Source: an uncultured Stenotrophomonas sp. (GTDB taxonomy: Bacteria; Pseudomonadota; Gammaproteobacteria; Xanthomonadales; Xanthomonadaceae). Taken from it: 64,000 nt of DNA. The translations under genes and the position numbers were made by a program. Each line of letters begins with the position of its first letter. Position 1 is the stretch's first letter. Of this stretch, positions 7,579 to 15,388 are shown in pieces. Location of the stretch: positions 1,014,625 to 1,078,624 of the forward strand of contig FLTS01000001.1 of NCBI GenBank assembly GCA_900078405.1. Direction: 5' to 3'. The notes below the pieces were generated by a model. It had not been told where the DNA came from and did no database searches. It saw only the letters and a list, made by a program, of their open reading frames with translations.

Positions 7579-10088
7579 GCCTGCACCTCGAACTGGCCTT
7601 CTGCGACGGCACCCTGGAACTGCGCCTGGACGACGGCGCAGCCAGCGCGGTGCGCCTGCGCAGGCGCGACGGTAAGGCCGGCATGGATGTGCCGCTGGCC
7701 ACCGTCAGCGGCGGCGGTACCGCGAGGATCTCCCTGGAAGCGCTGAAGACCGAGGGCCTGACGCGCTGGGATGTGCTGTGCCTGGACGCAGACGGCGCGG
7801 AAACGCCGCTATGCCCCCGGCCGCCCGCCAGCGAGGACCGCCACTTCTTCCACTGCGGGCAGGACGGCTGGAGCCTGTCGGCCTACCTCAGCGACAGCCT
7901 CGGCTCGCTCGTGCTGCTGTGCGGGTCAACGGATCGCCACCGGCACGTGGTCGCGGACGAGGATGCACGGGCCGCGTTCCCGCGCTGGTTGCGCGAGCTG
8001 CCGCTGGACGAGGATCTGGTCATCTTCGAGAGCTTCCTTGGCAAGCAGTACGCTGGCAACCCGCGCTACATCTACGAAGCGCTGCACCGCGTGCGGCCGG
8101 ACCTGCGCTGCGTCTGGGCCTACAACGGCAAGGAGGCCATACCGGGCAATCCGAAGCGAGTACGGTGGGGTTCGGCCGAGTACTACCGCCTGCTGGCCAC
8201 GGCCCGGTACCGGGTCAACAACATCCGTTTCCCGGTGGCCGGGCGCAAGCCCGAAACCCGGTACCTGCAAACCTGGCACGGCACCCCGCTCAAGCGTCTG
8301 GGCCACGATATCGAGGTCGCCGGCCCCGAGGTCGAGGCGCGCGCAAGCTTCGACCAGGAGTCGAGCGGCTGGACGGCCCTGCTGAGCCCCAATGCCTTCA
8401 GCACCTCGACCCTGCGCCGGGCGTTCCGCTACGACGGTACCGTGCTGGAAACCGGGTACCCGCTGACCGATCCCTTGCTCGATCCCGCGCTGGACCGCCA
8501 GGCGCTGGCGGCCGCCCTGGGGCTGCCCGCCGATCGTCGCTTCATCCTCTATGCACCGACCTGGCGCGACCACCGGCCGGTGGGGCATTGGCGCTTCGAT
8601 TTCGACCTAAACCTGGACCTTCAGGCGATATCGGCCGCACTCGCGCCCGACCAGGTACTGCTGCTGCGCGCGCACCATCTGGTTGCGGCGGGGCTGGAGG
8701 ATGCGGGCCTTCCGGCGAACGTGCGCAATGTCTCGCACGTGGACGATGTGTCGCAGTTGTGCGCGCTGGCCGATGTACTGGTGACCGACTATTCCTCGGT
8801 GTTCTTCGATTACGCCGTGACCGGCCGGCCGGTGCTGTTCTACTGCTACGACCTGGAGCTGTACGGCGACCAGGTGCGGGGCTTCTACCTGGACCTGGAA
8901 CGCGACCTGCCCGGACCGGTGGCCCGGACCACCGCGCAACTGGTCGAGCAGTTGCGCACCCTGCCCCAGGTGATGGACCGCTACGCGGAGCGCTATGCGG
9001 CGTTCCGCCAACGCTTCTGCGGCCTTGCCGATGGCAAGGCGGCCCGGCGCGTGGTCGAGACGGTGTTCGGGACCGCGTCGGAGGTGCCGCTGGTGCGTGA
9101 CCTGCAGCAGTTGGGGGCGACCGTGGACGAGGCCGATTCCGGCCGTCTGCGGGACCTGTTGCGCCGCTACGCCGCACACGCAAGGAGCATCTCCACCCTG
9201 CTCTACGAGCGCCTGCCCGAGTCGGATCGCAGGCGCTTTCTGGTCTGGTTCATCAAGCGCTGGGCCGGCATCGACCGGGTCGATCCGGCCGAGATGGACG
9301 AATACCAGGCGACCATCAAGCGCATCCGTGCCGAGGTGCGCGAGCCGGTACTGGTCGAGGGCCGCAACTACACCCTGCAGGACCTGCGTTCCCAGGGCTA
9401 CGACTTCCGGCTCGCCACCTACCACTGGGTGCTGGGCATCCACGACATCCTCTACGACCAGTACCAGGACGAGGGCTTCCGCGTCCGCCCGGGCGACGTG
9501 GTCATCGACGCCGGCGGCTTCGTCGGCGATACCGCCGCACTGTTCTGTGCCAAGACCCGCAACGCCTGCCAGGTCCATGCGTTCGAACTGCTCGACGAGA
9601 ACATCGCCCTGTTCCGCCACAACATCTCGCTCAACGGGATCGATGGCCAGGTGGTGCTGAACCGGCTCGCGCTGACCGACCGCAGCGGCCAGGAAGTCGT
9701 CATCCGCCAAGCCAAGCTGCAGGGCGCCACCTCGTTGGGACGCGACGATGACCAAGGCGAACGCATCGCCACCATCACTCTGGACGACTACGTTGCCGGG
9801 GCGGGCTTGCAGCGCGTGGACCTGATCAAGATGGACATCGAAGGGTCGGAGATTCCGGCCCTGCAAGGCGCGGTCGACACGATCCGCCGTTTCCGGCCGA
9901 TGCTTGCGCTGTGCCTGTACCACAAATGGGACGACGTACTGACGATCCCGCGCTTCCTGGCCTCGACCGGAGTGGACTACCAGTATCGTTTCAAGTGGGT
10001 GGAACTGACCCATGGCTGGGAGGCGGTTCTGCTCGCCCAACCAGTGGATGCTTCCACAGCTGTTCCGGGAGAGGCGGCATGCAGCTGA
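7575..10088 (+). CDS. TagF-type glycerophosphotransferase fused to FkbM methyltransferase
   Basis: 837 residues from the ATG at 7575, overlapping tagD by 4 nt. Residues about 1-140 are a beta-rich domain of unknown role. About 145-500 is a CDP-glycerol glycerophosphotransferase (TagB/TagF family) with TWHGTPLKR (near 235), ILYAPTWRDH (near 325), HVDDVSQL and VLVTDYSSVFFDYA (near 402), ending in the DLERDLPGP segment. After a helical linker, about 600-825 is an FkbM-type SAM methyltransferase with VVIDAGGFVGDTA (near 642) and VDLIKMDIEGSEIPAL (near 749). Likely role: transfer of glycerol-phosphate to a sugar or protein glycan and O-methylation of the product, in the cytoplasm. The fusion argues both act on one acceptor. 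Confidence 0.85.
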   Translation: MSLHLELAFCDGTLELRLDDGAASAVRLRRRDGKAGMDVPLATVSGGGTARISLEALKTEGLTRWDVLCLDADGAETPLCPRPPASEDRHFFHCGQDGWSLSAYLSDSLGSLVLLCGSTDRHRHVVADEDARAAFPRWLRELPLDEDLVIFESFLGKQYAGNPRYIYEALHRVRPDLRCVWAYNGKEAIPGNPKRVRWGSAEYYRLLATARYRVNNIRFPVAGRKPETRYLQTWHGTPLKRLGHDIEVAGPEVEARASFDQESSGWTALLSPNAFSTSTLRRAFRYDGTVLETGYPLTDPLLDPALDRQALAAALGLPADRRFILYAPTWRDHRPVGHWRFDFDLNLDLQAISAALAPDQVLLLRAHHLVAAGLEDAGLPANVRNVSHVDDVSQLCALADVLVTDYSSVFFDYAVTGRPVLFYCYDLELYGDQVRGFYLDLERDLPGPVARTTAQLVEQLRTLPQVMDRYAERYAAFRQRFCGLADGKAARRVVETVFGTASEVPLVRDLQQLGATVDEADSGRLRDLLRRYAAHARSISTLLYERLPESDRRRFLVWFIKRWAGIDRVDPAEMDEYQATIKRIRAEVREPVLVEGRNYTLQDLRSQGYDFRLATYHWVLGIHDILYDQYQDEGFRVRPGDVVIDAGGFVGDTAALFCAKTRNACQVHAFELLDENIALFRHNISLNGIDGQVVLNRLALTDRSGQEVVIRQAKLQGATSLGRDDDQGERIATITLDDYVAGAGLQRVDLIKMDIEGSEIPALQGAVDTIRRFRPMLALCLYHKWDDVLTIPRFLASTGVDYQYRFKWVELTHGWEAVLLAQPVDASTAVPGEAACS

Positions 10089-11368
10089 ACGTACTGGTAT
10101 TCCCCTGCGGCTCGGAAATCGGGCTGGAAATCCATGCGGCCCTGCGCGACGCCAAGGACGTGGTCCTGCACGGCGTGTCTTCGGTATCCGACCACGGCGA
10201 GTTCGTGTACGCGCGCTACCGCCGGATCGACGCCGACGCCGACGCCGACGCCGGCTCAGGGGAACTGGTCCAGGCCCTCAACGCACTGGTCGAGGAGTGG
10301 AACATCGACCTGGTGGTGCCGGCGCATGACAGCGTCATCCCCCTGCTGGCCTCGGCCACCGCGCTGCGCGCTCCCGCCGCGGTGCCCGATGCCGGGACCG
10401 CCGCAACCTGCCGCAACAAGCACCTGACCTATGCGCGCCTGCAGCACCTGGGCATCGTGCCGGCGGCGGTGGAAGGACTGGCGCAGTCCTACCCGATCTT
10501 CGCCAAGCCGGCAGTCGGCCAAGGCAGCCAGGGCGCCGAGCGGGTCGACGACCCCGGGCGGCACCGGCAACTGCTGGATTCGGGCATCGATTACGTGTTC
10601 AGCGAGTACCTGCCCGGCGCCGAGTACACGGTGGATTGCGTGTCCGACGCCGACGGCCTGCTGCTGCATGCCGCACCGCGCAGCCGGGCCCGGGTGAAGT
10701 CCGGGATCAGCGTGCGCTCGGCACCGGTGCCGGAGGGCGGGGCCATGGTCGCCATGGCCGGGGCCATCGCCGCCGAGCTGCGGTTGAAGGGAGCCTGGTT
10801 CTTCCAGGTCCGGGAAGATCGCGAGGGCGTGCCGAAACTGCTGGAGGTGGCGCCGCGCATCGCCGGCTCCATGGCGCTGTCGCGCATGCGCGGGATCAAC
10901 TACCCGCTGCTGCACGTGTATGCGCACACCGGGCGGGCCTTCACGGTCCTGCCGCTGGACCACGAGGTGGTCCTGGACCGGGCCCTGTCCAACCGCTACC
11001 GCACCGGCCTGCGCTACTCGCGGGTGTACCTGGACCTGGATGACACCCTGGTCGTGCGCGGCCGGGTCAATCCACTGCTGGTGGCCCTGCTCTACCAGTG
11101 GCAGGTGCAGGCAACGCCGGTGGTCCTGCTCACCCGCCATGCGGGCGAGCCGCTGGACTGCCTGCGCCGCCACCGGATCTGCCCGGAGCTGTTCGAGCGC
11201 ATCGAGCACCTGCGCGAACAGACCCCCAAAAGCCAGGCGATCGGTCAGGACAACCTGGCCATCTTCATCGACGACTCCTTCCGCGAGCGGCTGGACGTGC
11301 ACCGGAACTGCGGCATCCCGGTGCTCGACCTGGACGCGGTGGAACAGCTACTGGACCTGCGCACATGA
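10079..11368 (+). CDS. ATP-grasp protein fused to a HAD-like domain
   Basis: 429 residues from the ATG at 10079, overlapping the previous gene by 10 nt. The N-terminal part (about 1-310) is an ATP-grasp ligase of the carbamoyl-phosphate-synthase/PylC kind: PIFAKPAVGQGSQGAERV nucleotide loop, FSEYLPGAEYTVDCV hinge, and LLEVAPRIAGSMALSR with the Mg-binding Glu. The C-terminal part (about 320-425) is a HAD-like domain with YLDLDDTLVV (nucleophile Asp) and IFIDDSF. ATP-grasp enzymes join a carboxylate to an amine or thiol; the HAD part may remove phosphate. Together they could load an acyl or amino-acid group on an amino sugar, for example one made by the DegT enzyme. Substrate unknown. Confidence 0.8.
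   Translation: MQLNVLVFPCGSEIGLEIHAALRDAKDVVLHGVSSVSDHGEFVYARYRRIDADADADAGSGELVQALNALVEEWNIDLVVPAHDSVIPLLASATALRAPAAVPDAGTAATCRNKHLTYARLQHLGIVPAAVEGLAQSYPIFAKPAVGQGSQGAERVDDPGRHRQLLDSGIDYVFSEYLPGAEYTVDCVSDADGLLLHAAPRSRARVKSGISVRSAPVPEGGAMVAMAGAIAAELRLKGAWFFQVREDREGVPKLLEVAPRIAGSMALSRMRGINYPLLHVYAHTGRAFTVLPLDHEVVLDRALSNRYRTGLRYSRVYLDLDDTLVVRGRVNPLLVALLYQWQVQATPVVLLTRHAGEPLDCLRRHRICPELFERIEHLREQTPKSQAIGQDNLAIFIDDSFRERLDVHRNCGIPVLDLDAVEQLLDLRT
10229..10252 (+). repeat. Short tandem repeat (GACGCC)x4
   Basis: Four perfect GACGCC units inside the ATP-grasp gene, coding for Asp-Ala pairs. The 6-nt unit keeps frame if copy number changes, so only a short loop length would vary. Confidence 0.8.
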
Positions 11369-12879
11369 CGCCATCCACCGCATCCCCCGCGGCATCCGCA
11401 CCGCTGCTGTCGATCGTGGTGCTGGTCTACAACACCGCGCCCTATCTGCGCGAGTGCTTCGATTCACTGCTGGGCCAGGCCTGGCGCAACATCGAGGTCA
11501 TCGCCATCGATGACGCCAGCACCGACGACGGCCTGGCGATCTGCCGCGAGTACGAGGCCGCGCACTCGAACTTCCGCTGCATCACCAAGGCCAACGAAGG
11601 CGGCGCGGTGTCGGGAAACCTGGGGGTATCGCTGGCGCGTGGCGAGTACGTGGCCCTCGTCGATTCGGACGACATGGTCACCGCCGACGGCTACCGCCTG
11701 CTGATGGAGGAGGCGCTGCGCACGGGTGCTGACATCACCATCGGCAGGGCCGCCCGGCTCAGCGAACGTGGCGTCTCGTCGGTCGAGTTCCTATACGAGC
11801 CCTACGTATGGGCGCGGCCGCAGGTACTGGAGTCGGCCGAGGATTTTCCCGACCTGCACCACGATGGCTTCTACTGGAACAAGGTGTTCAGGACCGCGTT
11901 CCTGCGCGGGCATGGGCTGGGCATGGAGCCGGGTCTGCTCTATGCGGACCGGCCGTTCGTGCACCGGGCCTACTGGCTGAGCCGCCGTACCGCGATCATC
12001 CCGCAGCTGGTCTACCTGTGGCGCCAACGCCCCGCCACGGACTCCGGTTCCATCACCCGCAACCTGCGCGACGCCGCGAACTTCCTGGACAGGACGCGTT
12101 CGGCTCGACTGGAATGGGACACCTTCACCGCGGTGCCGGAGGCCCTGGCCTATCGTCAGCGCATCGCCCTGGCCAACCTGCAGCGGGCCCTGCACGCCGC
12201 GCAAGGGGTGGTGTCCTCGCCCACGTTCCGGCGCGCCTTCATGCCGGCCATGCGGGAGCTGATGGCGCTCTACGGCGACCTCGATTGCCGGCCGCTGGGG
12301 GCGCGCCGCTGCCTGTACCTGGAACTGATACGCCGCGACCAGGTCGAGGCCCTGTGCTTCCTGCTGGGCCTCACCCAGGAACGCGGCTGGGTCGAGGAGA
12401 TCGACGGCGCGTGCTATTGGAAGCAGCCCTTCCTGGACAACCCGGAAATCCCGGTCCCGCGCGAGGCCATGCGCCTGGATTTCCCCAACATCGGCTTCTT
12501 CCACGTCGTCACGCTGGAGCTGGAGGATGAGCGCCTGGCACTGACCCTGCGGATGCATGAGAGCATCATGGCTCGCTGCGAGGTGACGTTCGAACTGCAC
12601 GCCATCCACGGCGGGGAAAGCCTGTGGCTGGAGCCGGCGGGCCACGTCGACGAGCACCGCTGGCAGTACGTGGCAGACTTGGGTCGGTTGCCCCGTGCCT
12701 CGGCCGGGCTGTTCGGCCTGGTCCTGCACTACCGCACGCCCGATGGACTACACGGACGCTACCGGGTCGGGAAGCTGGCGCTGTCCCCCGAGCTGCCCTC
12801 GCGCCTGCCGCTGGAAAGCCGGCGGGGCCTGCTGGAGCTGTTGCCCGAGGCCGGTGGTCTGGGCTTCATCGCCAACTGA
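11365..12879 (+). CDS. Family 2 glycosyltransferase with C-terminal extension
   Basis: 504 residues; the ATG overlaps the stop of the ATP-grasp gene (ATGA). GT-A fold at residues about 14-230: LSIVVLVYNTAPYLRECFDS, IEVIAIDDASTDDG, ANEGGAVSGNLGVSLARGEY and the DxD-type VDSDDMV near residue 100. The family resembles the TagF-associated and CDP-glycerol-linked GT2 enzymes often found beside such genes. The last 150 or so residues (from about 370) look beta-rich with no motif I recognise. It would transfer a sugar from a nucleotide donor to the growing flagellar or surface glycan in the cytoplasm. Donor and acceptor are not deducible. Confidence 0.85.
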   Translation: MTPSTASPAASAPLLSIVVLVYNTAPYLRECFDSLLGQAWRNIEVIAIDDASTDDGLAICREYEAAHSNFRCITKANEGGAVSGNLGVSLARGEYVALVDSDDMVTADGYRLLMEEALRTGADITIGRAARLSERGVSSVEFLYEPYVWARPQVLESAEDFPDLHHDGFYWNKVFRTAFLRGHGLGMEPGLLYADRPFVHRAYWLSRRTAIIPQLVYLWRQRPATDSGSITRNLRDAANFLDRTRSARLEWDTFTAVPEALAYRQRIALANLQRALHAAQGVVSSPTFRRAFMPAMRELMALYGDLDCRPLGARRCLYLELIRRDQVEALCFLLGLTQERGWVEEIDGACYWKQPFLDNPEIPVPREAMRLDFPNIGFFHVVTLELEDERLALTLRMHESIMARCEVTFELHAIHGGESLWLEPAGHVDEHRWQYVADLGRLPRASAGLFGLVLHYRTPDGLHGRYRVGKLALSPELPSRLPLESRRGLLELLPEAGGLGFIAN

Positions 12880-12891
12880 CCGGCGGCGCCA

Positions 12892-12907
12892 CGGCACGGG
12901 ATTTGCA
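12892..12907 (+). promoter_or_regulatory. Sigma-54 promoter for degT operon
   Basis: CGGCACGGGATTTGCA: GG at 12893-12894 and GC at 12905-12906, ten bases apart, differing from TGGCACG-N4-TTGCA only at the first base. It lies 12 nt after the glycosyltransferase stop and 47 nt before the aminotransferase ATG, with predicted start near 12918. Confidence 0.85.
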
Positions 12908-12953
12908 TCCAGCGAGCGAGGGCCGGCAGAGCCGGCACCACCAGGATTCCGCA

Positions 12954-14084
12954 ATGAAAGCGTCCCGTCCCATCCCCGTCACCAGCCCACTACTGCCGCC
13001 GCTGGAGGAGTTCATCCCCTACCTGCAGCGGATATGGGACAGCCGGATCCTGACCAACGGCGGCAGCATGCATCAGGCGCTGGAGAAGGCCCTTTGCGCC
13101 TACCTGGGGGTGGAACACATCGCGCTGTTCGCCAACGGCACGCTGGCACTGGTCACCGCGTTGCAGGCGCTGCGCATCACCGGCGAGGTCATCACCACGC
13201 CCTATTCCTTCGTCGCCACCGCCCATTCGCTGCTGTGGAACGGCGTCAAGCCGGTATTCGTCGACATCGACCCGGAAACCCTAAATCTCGACCCGGCGAA
13301 GATCGAGGCCGCGATCACCCCTCAAACCACGGCCATCATGCCGGTGCATTGCTACGGCACGCCCTGCGACGTAGCCGCCATTGCCCGCATCGCCGATACC
13401 TACAACCTGAAGGTGATTTACGATGCGGCCCACGCCTTTGCCGTGCGCGACGCCCGCGGCAGCGTGTTGCGCCACGGTGACCTGTCGATACTCAGCTTCC
13501 ATGCCACCAAGGTGTTCAACACCTTCGAGGGTGGCGCCATCATCTGCCCGGACGCGCGCACCAAGCAGCGCATCGACCACCTCAAGAACTTCGGCTTCGT
13601 CAACGAAACCACGGTGGTCGCGCCGGGCATCAACGGCAAGATGCACGAGGTCAGCGCGGCCTTCGGCCTGCTCCAGCTCAAGCACATCGGCCAAGCACTG
13701 GCCCGCCGCGCGGAGATCGATGCCAGTTACCGCCGGCGCCTGTCCGGCATCCGTGGACTGCGCTGCCTGCCTCAGGTTGGAGGGAAAGCGAGCAACCATG
13801 CGTATTTTCCAGTGATGATCGGCGACGACTTCCCCATGAGCCGGGATGATCTCTATCAATTGATGCGCAATCAGAACATCATGGTGCGACGCTACTTCTA
13901 CCCGTTGATAAGCGAGTTCCCGATGTATCGCGGCCTGCCTTCAGCGGTACCCGGCAATCTGCCCGAAGCACACCGCGCGGCGCGCCAGGTACTGTGCCTG
14001 CCCATCCACCCGGAGTTGGCGGATGGGGACATTGCTCTGATCTGCAAGCTGCTGGAAGCCTCTGCCACAGCACCGGCAGCATGA
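12954..14084 (+). CDS. DegT/DnrJ/EryC1/StrS sugar aminotransferase
   Basis: 376 residues, the usual family length, from the ATG at 12954; the open frame continues upstream but the sigma-54 promoter at 12892-12907 excludes earlier starts. PLP-dependent enzyme that aminates a keto-sugar nucleotide. Seen: the substrate loop LTNGGSMHQALEKAL, the cofactor region ALFANGTLALVTALQA, YDAAHAFAV with the PLP-ring Asp, and the Schiff-base Lys186 in SFHATKVFNTFEGG. Such enzymes (VioA, FdtB, WecE and similar) supply amino sugars for O-antigen or flagellin glycans, and xanthomonads carry a vioA-type gene in flagellin glycosylation islands (family knowledge). It heads a σ54-driven set of three genes with translational overlaps. 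Confidence 0.88.
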   Translation: MKASRPIPVTSPLLPPLEEFIPYLQRIWDSRILTNGGSMHQALEKALCAYLGVEHIALFANGTLALVTALQALRITGEVITTPYSFVATAHSLLWNGVKPVFVDIDPETLNLDPAKIEAAITPQTTAIMPVHCYGTPCDVAAIARIADTYNLKVIYDAAHAFAVRDARGSVLRHGDLSILSFHATKVFNTFEGGAIICPDARTKQRIDHLKNFGFVNETTVVAPGINGKMHEVSAAFGLLQLKHIGQALARRAEIDASYRRRLSGIRGLRCLPQVGGKASNHAYFPVMIGDDFPMSRDDLYQLMRNQNIMVRRYFYPLISEFPMYRGLPSAVPGNLPEAHRAARQVLCLPIHPELADGDIALICKLLEASATAPAA

Positions 14085-15388
14085 CCCGGGCGAATATCCC
14101 CTCCTCGCTCTGGTACCGCCGCATCGACAGCGCATGGCTCGGTGTGCCATTGCTGCTGCTGTGGCGTTTGCTTGATGCATGTATTCCCAAACGCCTGGAT
14201 TACTGGGCTTTTTTCGCCCATCCGCTCAAACCCGACCAATTGATTGAAAACGCCCGTGCGGTGTACGAGCGCATCCACAACGATCCACAGGTGGAATGCA
14301 CGGTATTCCATCGCGGGGGATGCGCACCCGATGAATTGGCTGCCGATGGGCGAACCCGCGTGCTTGAACTCGCCAGCCTTGCCGGCTTGTGGGCGCTGGC
14401 TCGCTGCGGCGTGCTGATGTTGACCAATTCCACTGCGATGGACATGTCGCTGGCATGGCGCAATGGACGCTTTGCGGCACCACGCGTGGCACTGCACCGC
14501 AGGGTGGTGGTCAACTTGTGGCATGGCATCCCGCTCAAGCGCCTGTTCGCATTGGCAAACCCCGAGCAGCGCCGCCACGGCGACCGCAACCGCTCACGCC
14601 GCCGGGAACGTGCGCATTACGACGGGCTGATCGCCTCCTCCGATATCGACAGCCACGCAATGGCTGCGATTTTCCACCCTATCCCGCCATCGCGGGTGTG
14701 GGTTACCGGCTTGCCACGCAATGATTTCCTGCGCATGCCCGAAGCCGAGCTTCCCCGTGCACTTGCCGGGGATCTGCAACGCCTGCGCGCGATGTGTCGT
14801 GGCCGTCGTTTGCTGCTGTATGCGCCCACCTACCGCGATGCCAGCGTCGCCGATACCTTGGGCTACAGCTTCAATGAACATGAAATTGCACAACTGCGCC
14901 AGCTATTGCATCACCGTGGTGCCGTGCTGGGCATGCGCAGCCACTATTTGGCCAATGGCCCGGATGCCTTTCCCGCCCATTCGCATGGTGACGAAGATTG
15001 GCTGCTGGATGTGGGCCACCAATCATTTCCCGAGATCGCGCCGCTGTTGCGTGAATGTCAGCTGGTAGTGACCGATTACTCGTCCGTCTATATCGATGCG
15101 CTTTGCATCGACCGCCCCGTGATCGCTTTCGCTCACGACCTCGACCATTACCGCATGCACCAGAATGGCTTGCTCTACGACATGGAACTGGCCTTCCCCG
15201 GCCCGGTGACACGGGATTTCAAAGAGTTTTTTGCTGCCGTTGACCTGATGCTCTCCGGTTCATGCACGGAATTCGATGAACGCTACAAACTCACGAAGCG
15301 CATGTTTTTCGCCCACGATGACGGCGCCAATTCTCAGCGTGTGATTGAACGAACTCGCGCACTCATCGATGCAAGGAGAAGCCGTTGA
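14081..15388 (+). CDS. Second TagF-like CDP-glycerol glycerophosphotransferase
   Basis: 435 residues; the ATG overlaps the aminotransferase stop by 4 nt. It carries the TagB/TagF signatures: NLWHGIPLKRLFALA (near 148), GLIASSDIDSHAMA, VTGLPRNDFL, LLYAPTYRDAS (near 247), LVVTDYSSVYIDAL (near 330) and PVIAFAHDLDHYR. The first 40 residues include a hydrophobic stretch (LGVPLLLLWRLLDA) that may anchor it to the inner membrane. It differs from the TagF domain at 7575, so the island has two distinct glycerophosphotransferases, perhaps a primase and an extender, as with TagB and TagF. Base composition is clearly lower in G+C here than in the flanking flagellar genes, a sign of recent transfer. Confidence 0.85.
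   Translation: MTRANIPSSLWYRRIDSAWLGVPLLLLWRLLDACIPKRLDYWAFFAHPLKPDQLIENARAVYERIHNDPQVECTVFHRGGCAPDELAADGRTRVLELASLAGLWALARCGVLMLTNSTAMDMSLAWRNGRFAAPRVALHRRVVVNLWHGIPLKRLFALANPEQRRHGDRNRSRRRERAHYDGLIASSDIDSHAMAAIFHPIPPSRVWVTGLPRNDFLRMPEAELPRALAGDLQRLRAMCRGRRLLLYAPTYRDASVADTLGYSFNEHEIAQLRQLLHHRGAVLGMRSHYLANGPDAFPAHSHGDEDWLLDVGHQSFPEIAPLLRECQLVVTDYSSVYIDALCIDRPVIAFAHDLDHYRMHQNGLLYDMELAFPGPVTRDFKEFFAAVDLMLSGSCTEFDERYKLTKRMFFAHDDGANSQRVIERTRALIDARRSR

Noticed and set aside
7116..10088. Single 990-residue reading frame
   Set aside because: Its first 150 residues are a shadow of tagD in another frame; the true gene starts at 7575 with an ATGA overlap.
11098..11364. N-terminal extension of the family 2 glycosyltransferase
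   Set aside because: Overlaps the HAD domain of the preceding gene in another frame; the ATGA at 11365 is the start.
12624..12953. N-terminal extension of the DegT aminotransferase
   Set aside because: Would include the sigma-54 promoter and overlap the glycosyltransferase end; family start is at 12954.
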